Part shown: positions 4,975 to 5,053 of the stretch, piece after piece
How the letters are laid out: each line of letters starts with the position of its first letter
How positions within the stretch are numbered: position 1 is the stretch's first letter
Source of the DNA: Candidatus Bathyarchaeota archaeon
GTDB taxonomy: Archaea > Thermoproteota > Bathyarchaeia > Bathyarchaeales > SOJC01
Assembly: GCA_030608925.1 (NCBI GenBank)
Contig: JAUWDF010000078.1
Location: 1-5,053, forward strand
Length of the DNA: 5,053 nt
Direction of reading: 5' to 3'
Translations under genes and position numbers: made by a program
The notes under the pieces: model-generated
What the model was told of the DNA's origin: nothing
The model's database searches: none
Seen by the model: only the letters and a program-made list of their open reading frames with translations

Positions 4975-5053
4975 CCAGAAGACCACTAACAAAACGTTGG
5001 TTGAATGAACTTTGATCGTGGTCTTTGAAGCAATATACGCTGTACTTGCCACT

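Noticed and set aside
5012..5053. Possible start of a rightward gene (TTG, reading MIVVFEAIYAVLAT to the window edge)
   Set aside because: Only 14 codons are visible and no clear ribosome site precedes them. Minus-strand frames are also open over 20-39 codons here, so direction cannot be decided.
1..5053. CRISPR arrays, long direct repeats or insertion sequences
   Set aside because: No regularly spaced repeats and no transposase or integrase motifs were found by eye on either strand.

Overview
The window looks like a piece of an archaeal chromosome, probably from a mesophilic, anaerobic lineage. I infer this from frequent TTG and GTG starts preceded by GAGG/GGTGA-type ribosome sites, short AT-rich TATA-like boxes upstream of transcription units, AGA/AGG-rich arginine codon use, and the gene families present. 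The exact lineage cannot be fixed from the sequence. A Bathyarchaeia-like or methanogen-related genome would fit.

Left part, plus strand (1-974): about 248 bases without a supported gene lead into a bicistron with an 11-base overlap. It encodes a 117-residue charged helical protein of unknown function and a 91-residue protein that reads as two AbrB/SpoVT swapped-hairpin half-domains in tandem. The pair looks like a small regulatory or DNA-binding unit. Its function is not known.

Middle, plus strand (975-2312): an adenylate-forming enzyme of the PaaK/CapK (phenylacetate-CoA ligase / coenzyme F390 synthetase-like) family, complete with its signature motifs. Its 3' end overlaps by 30 bases the 3' end of the convergent operon to its right.

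Right-centre, minus strand (3955 down to 2283): the most interesting part, a tight three-gene operon. In order of transcription it encodes (i) a 46-residue single-span membrane protein ending in a CxxC motif, easily missed because it is tiny and starts with TTG; (ii) a four-span NapH/MauN-type polyferredoxin with two cytosolic [4Fe-4S] ferredoxin motifs, two CX3CP motifs and two additional CxxC pairs predicted on the outer face; and (iii) an exported TlpA/ResA-type thioredoxin (WCGPC) held in the membrane by a C-terminal helix. Genes i and ii are 6 bases apart, and ii and iii share an ATGA stop/start. The topology of all three places thiol pairs on the outside of the membrane. This suggests a transmembrane electron relay from cytosolic ferredoxin-type donors to an extracytoplasmic thioredoxin, functionally parallel to DsbD/CcdA but built from iron-sulfur proteins.

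Right end, plus strand (4069-4881): a ParB-like (ParB/sulfiredoxin fold) protein is transcribed divergently from the redox operon. A palindromic TATA-like element (TAATATTA) lies between them and could serve both directions. A possible hairpin and a T-tract follow the parB-like gene, and the last roughly 80 bases are too short to assign.
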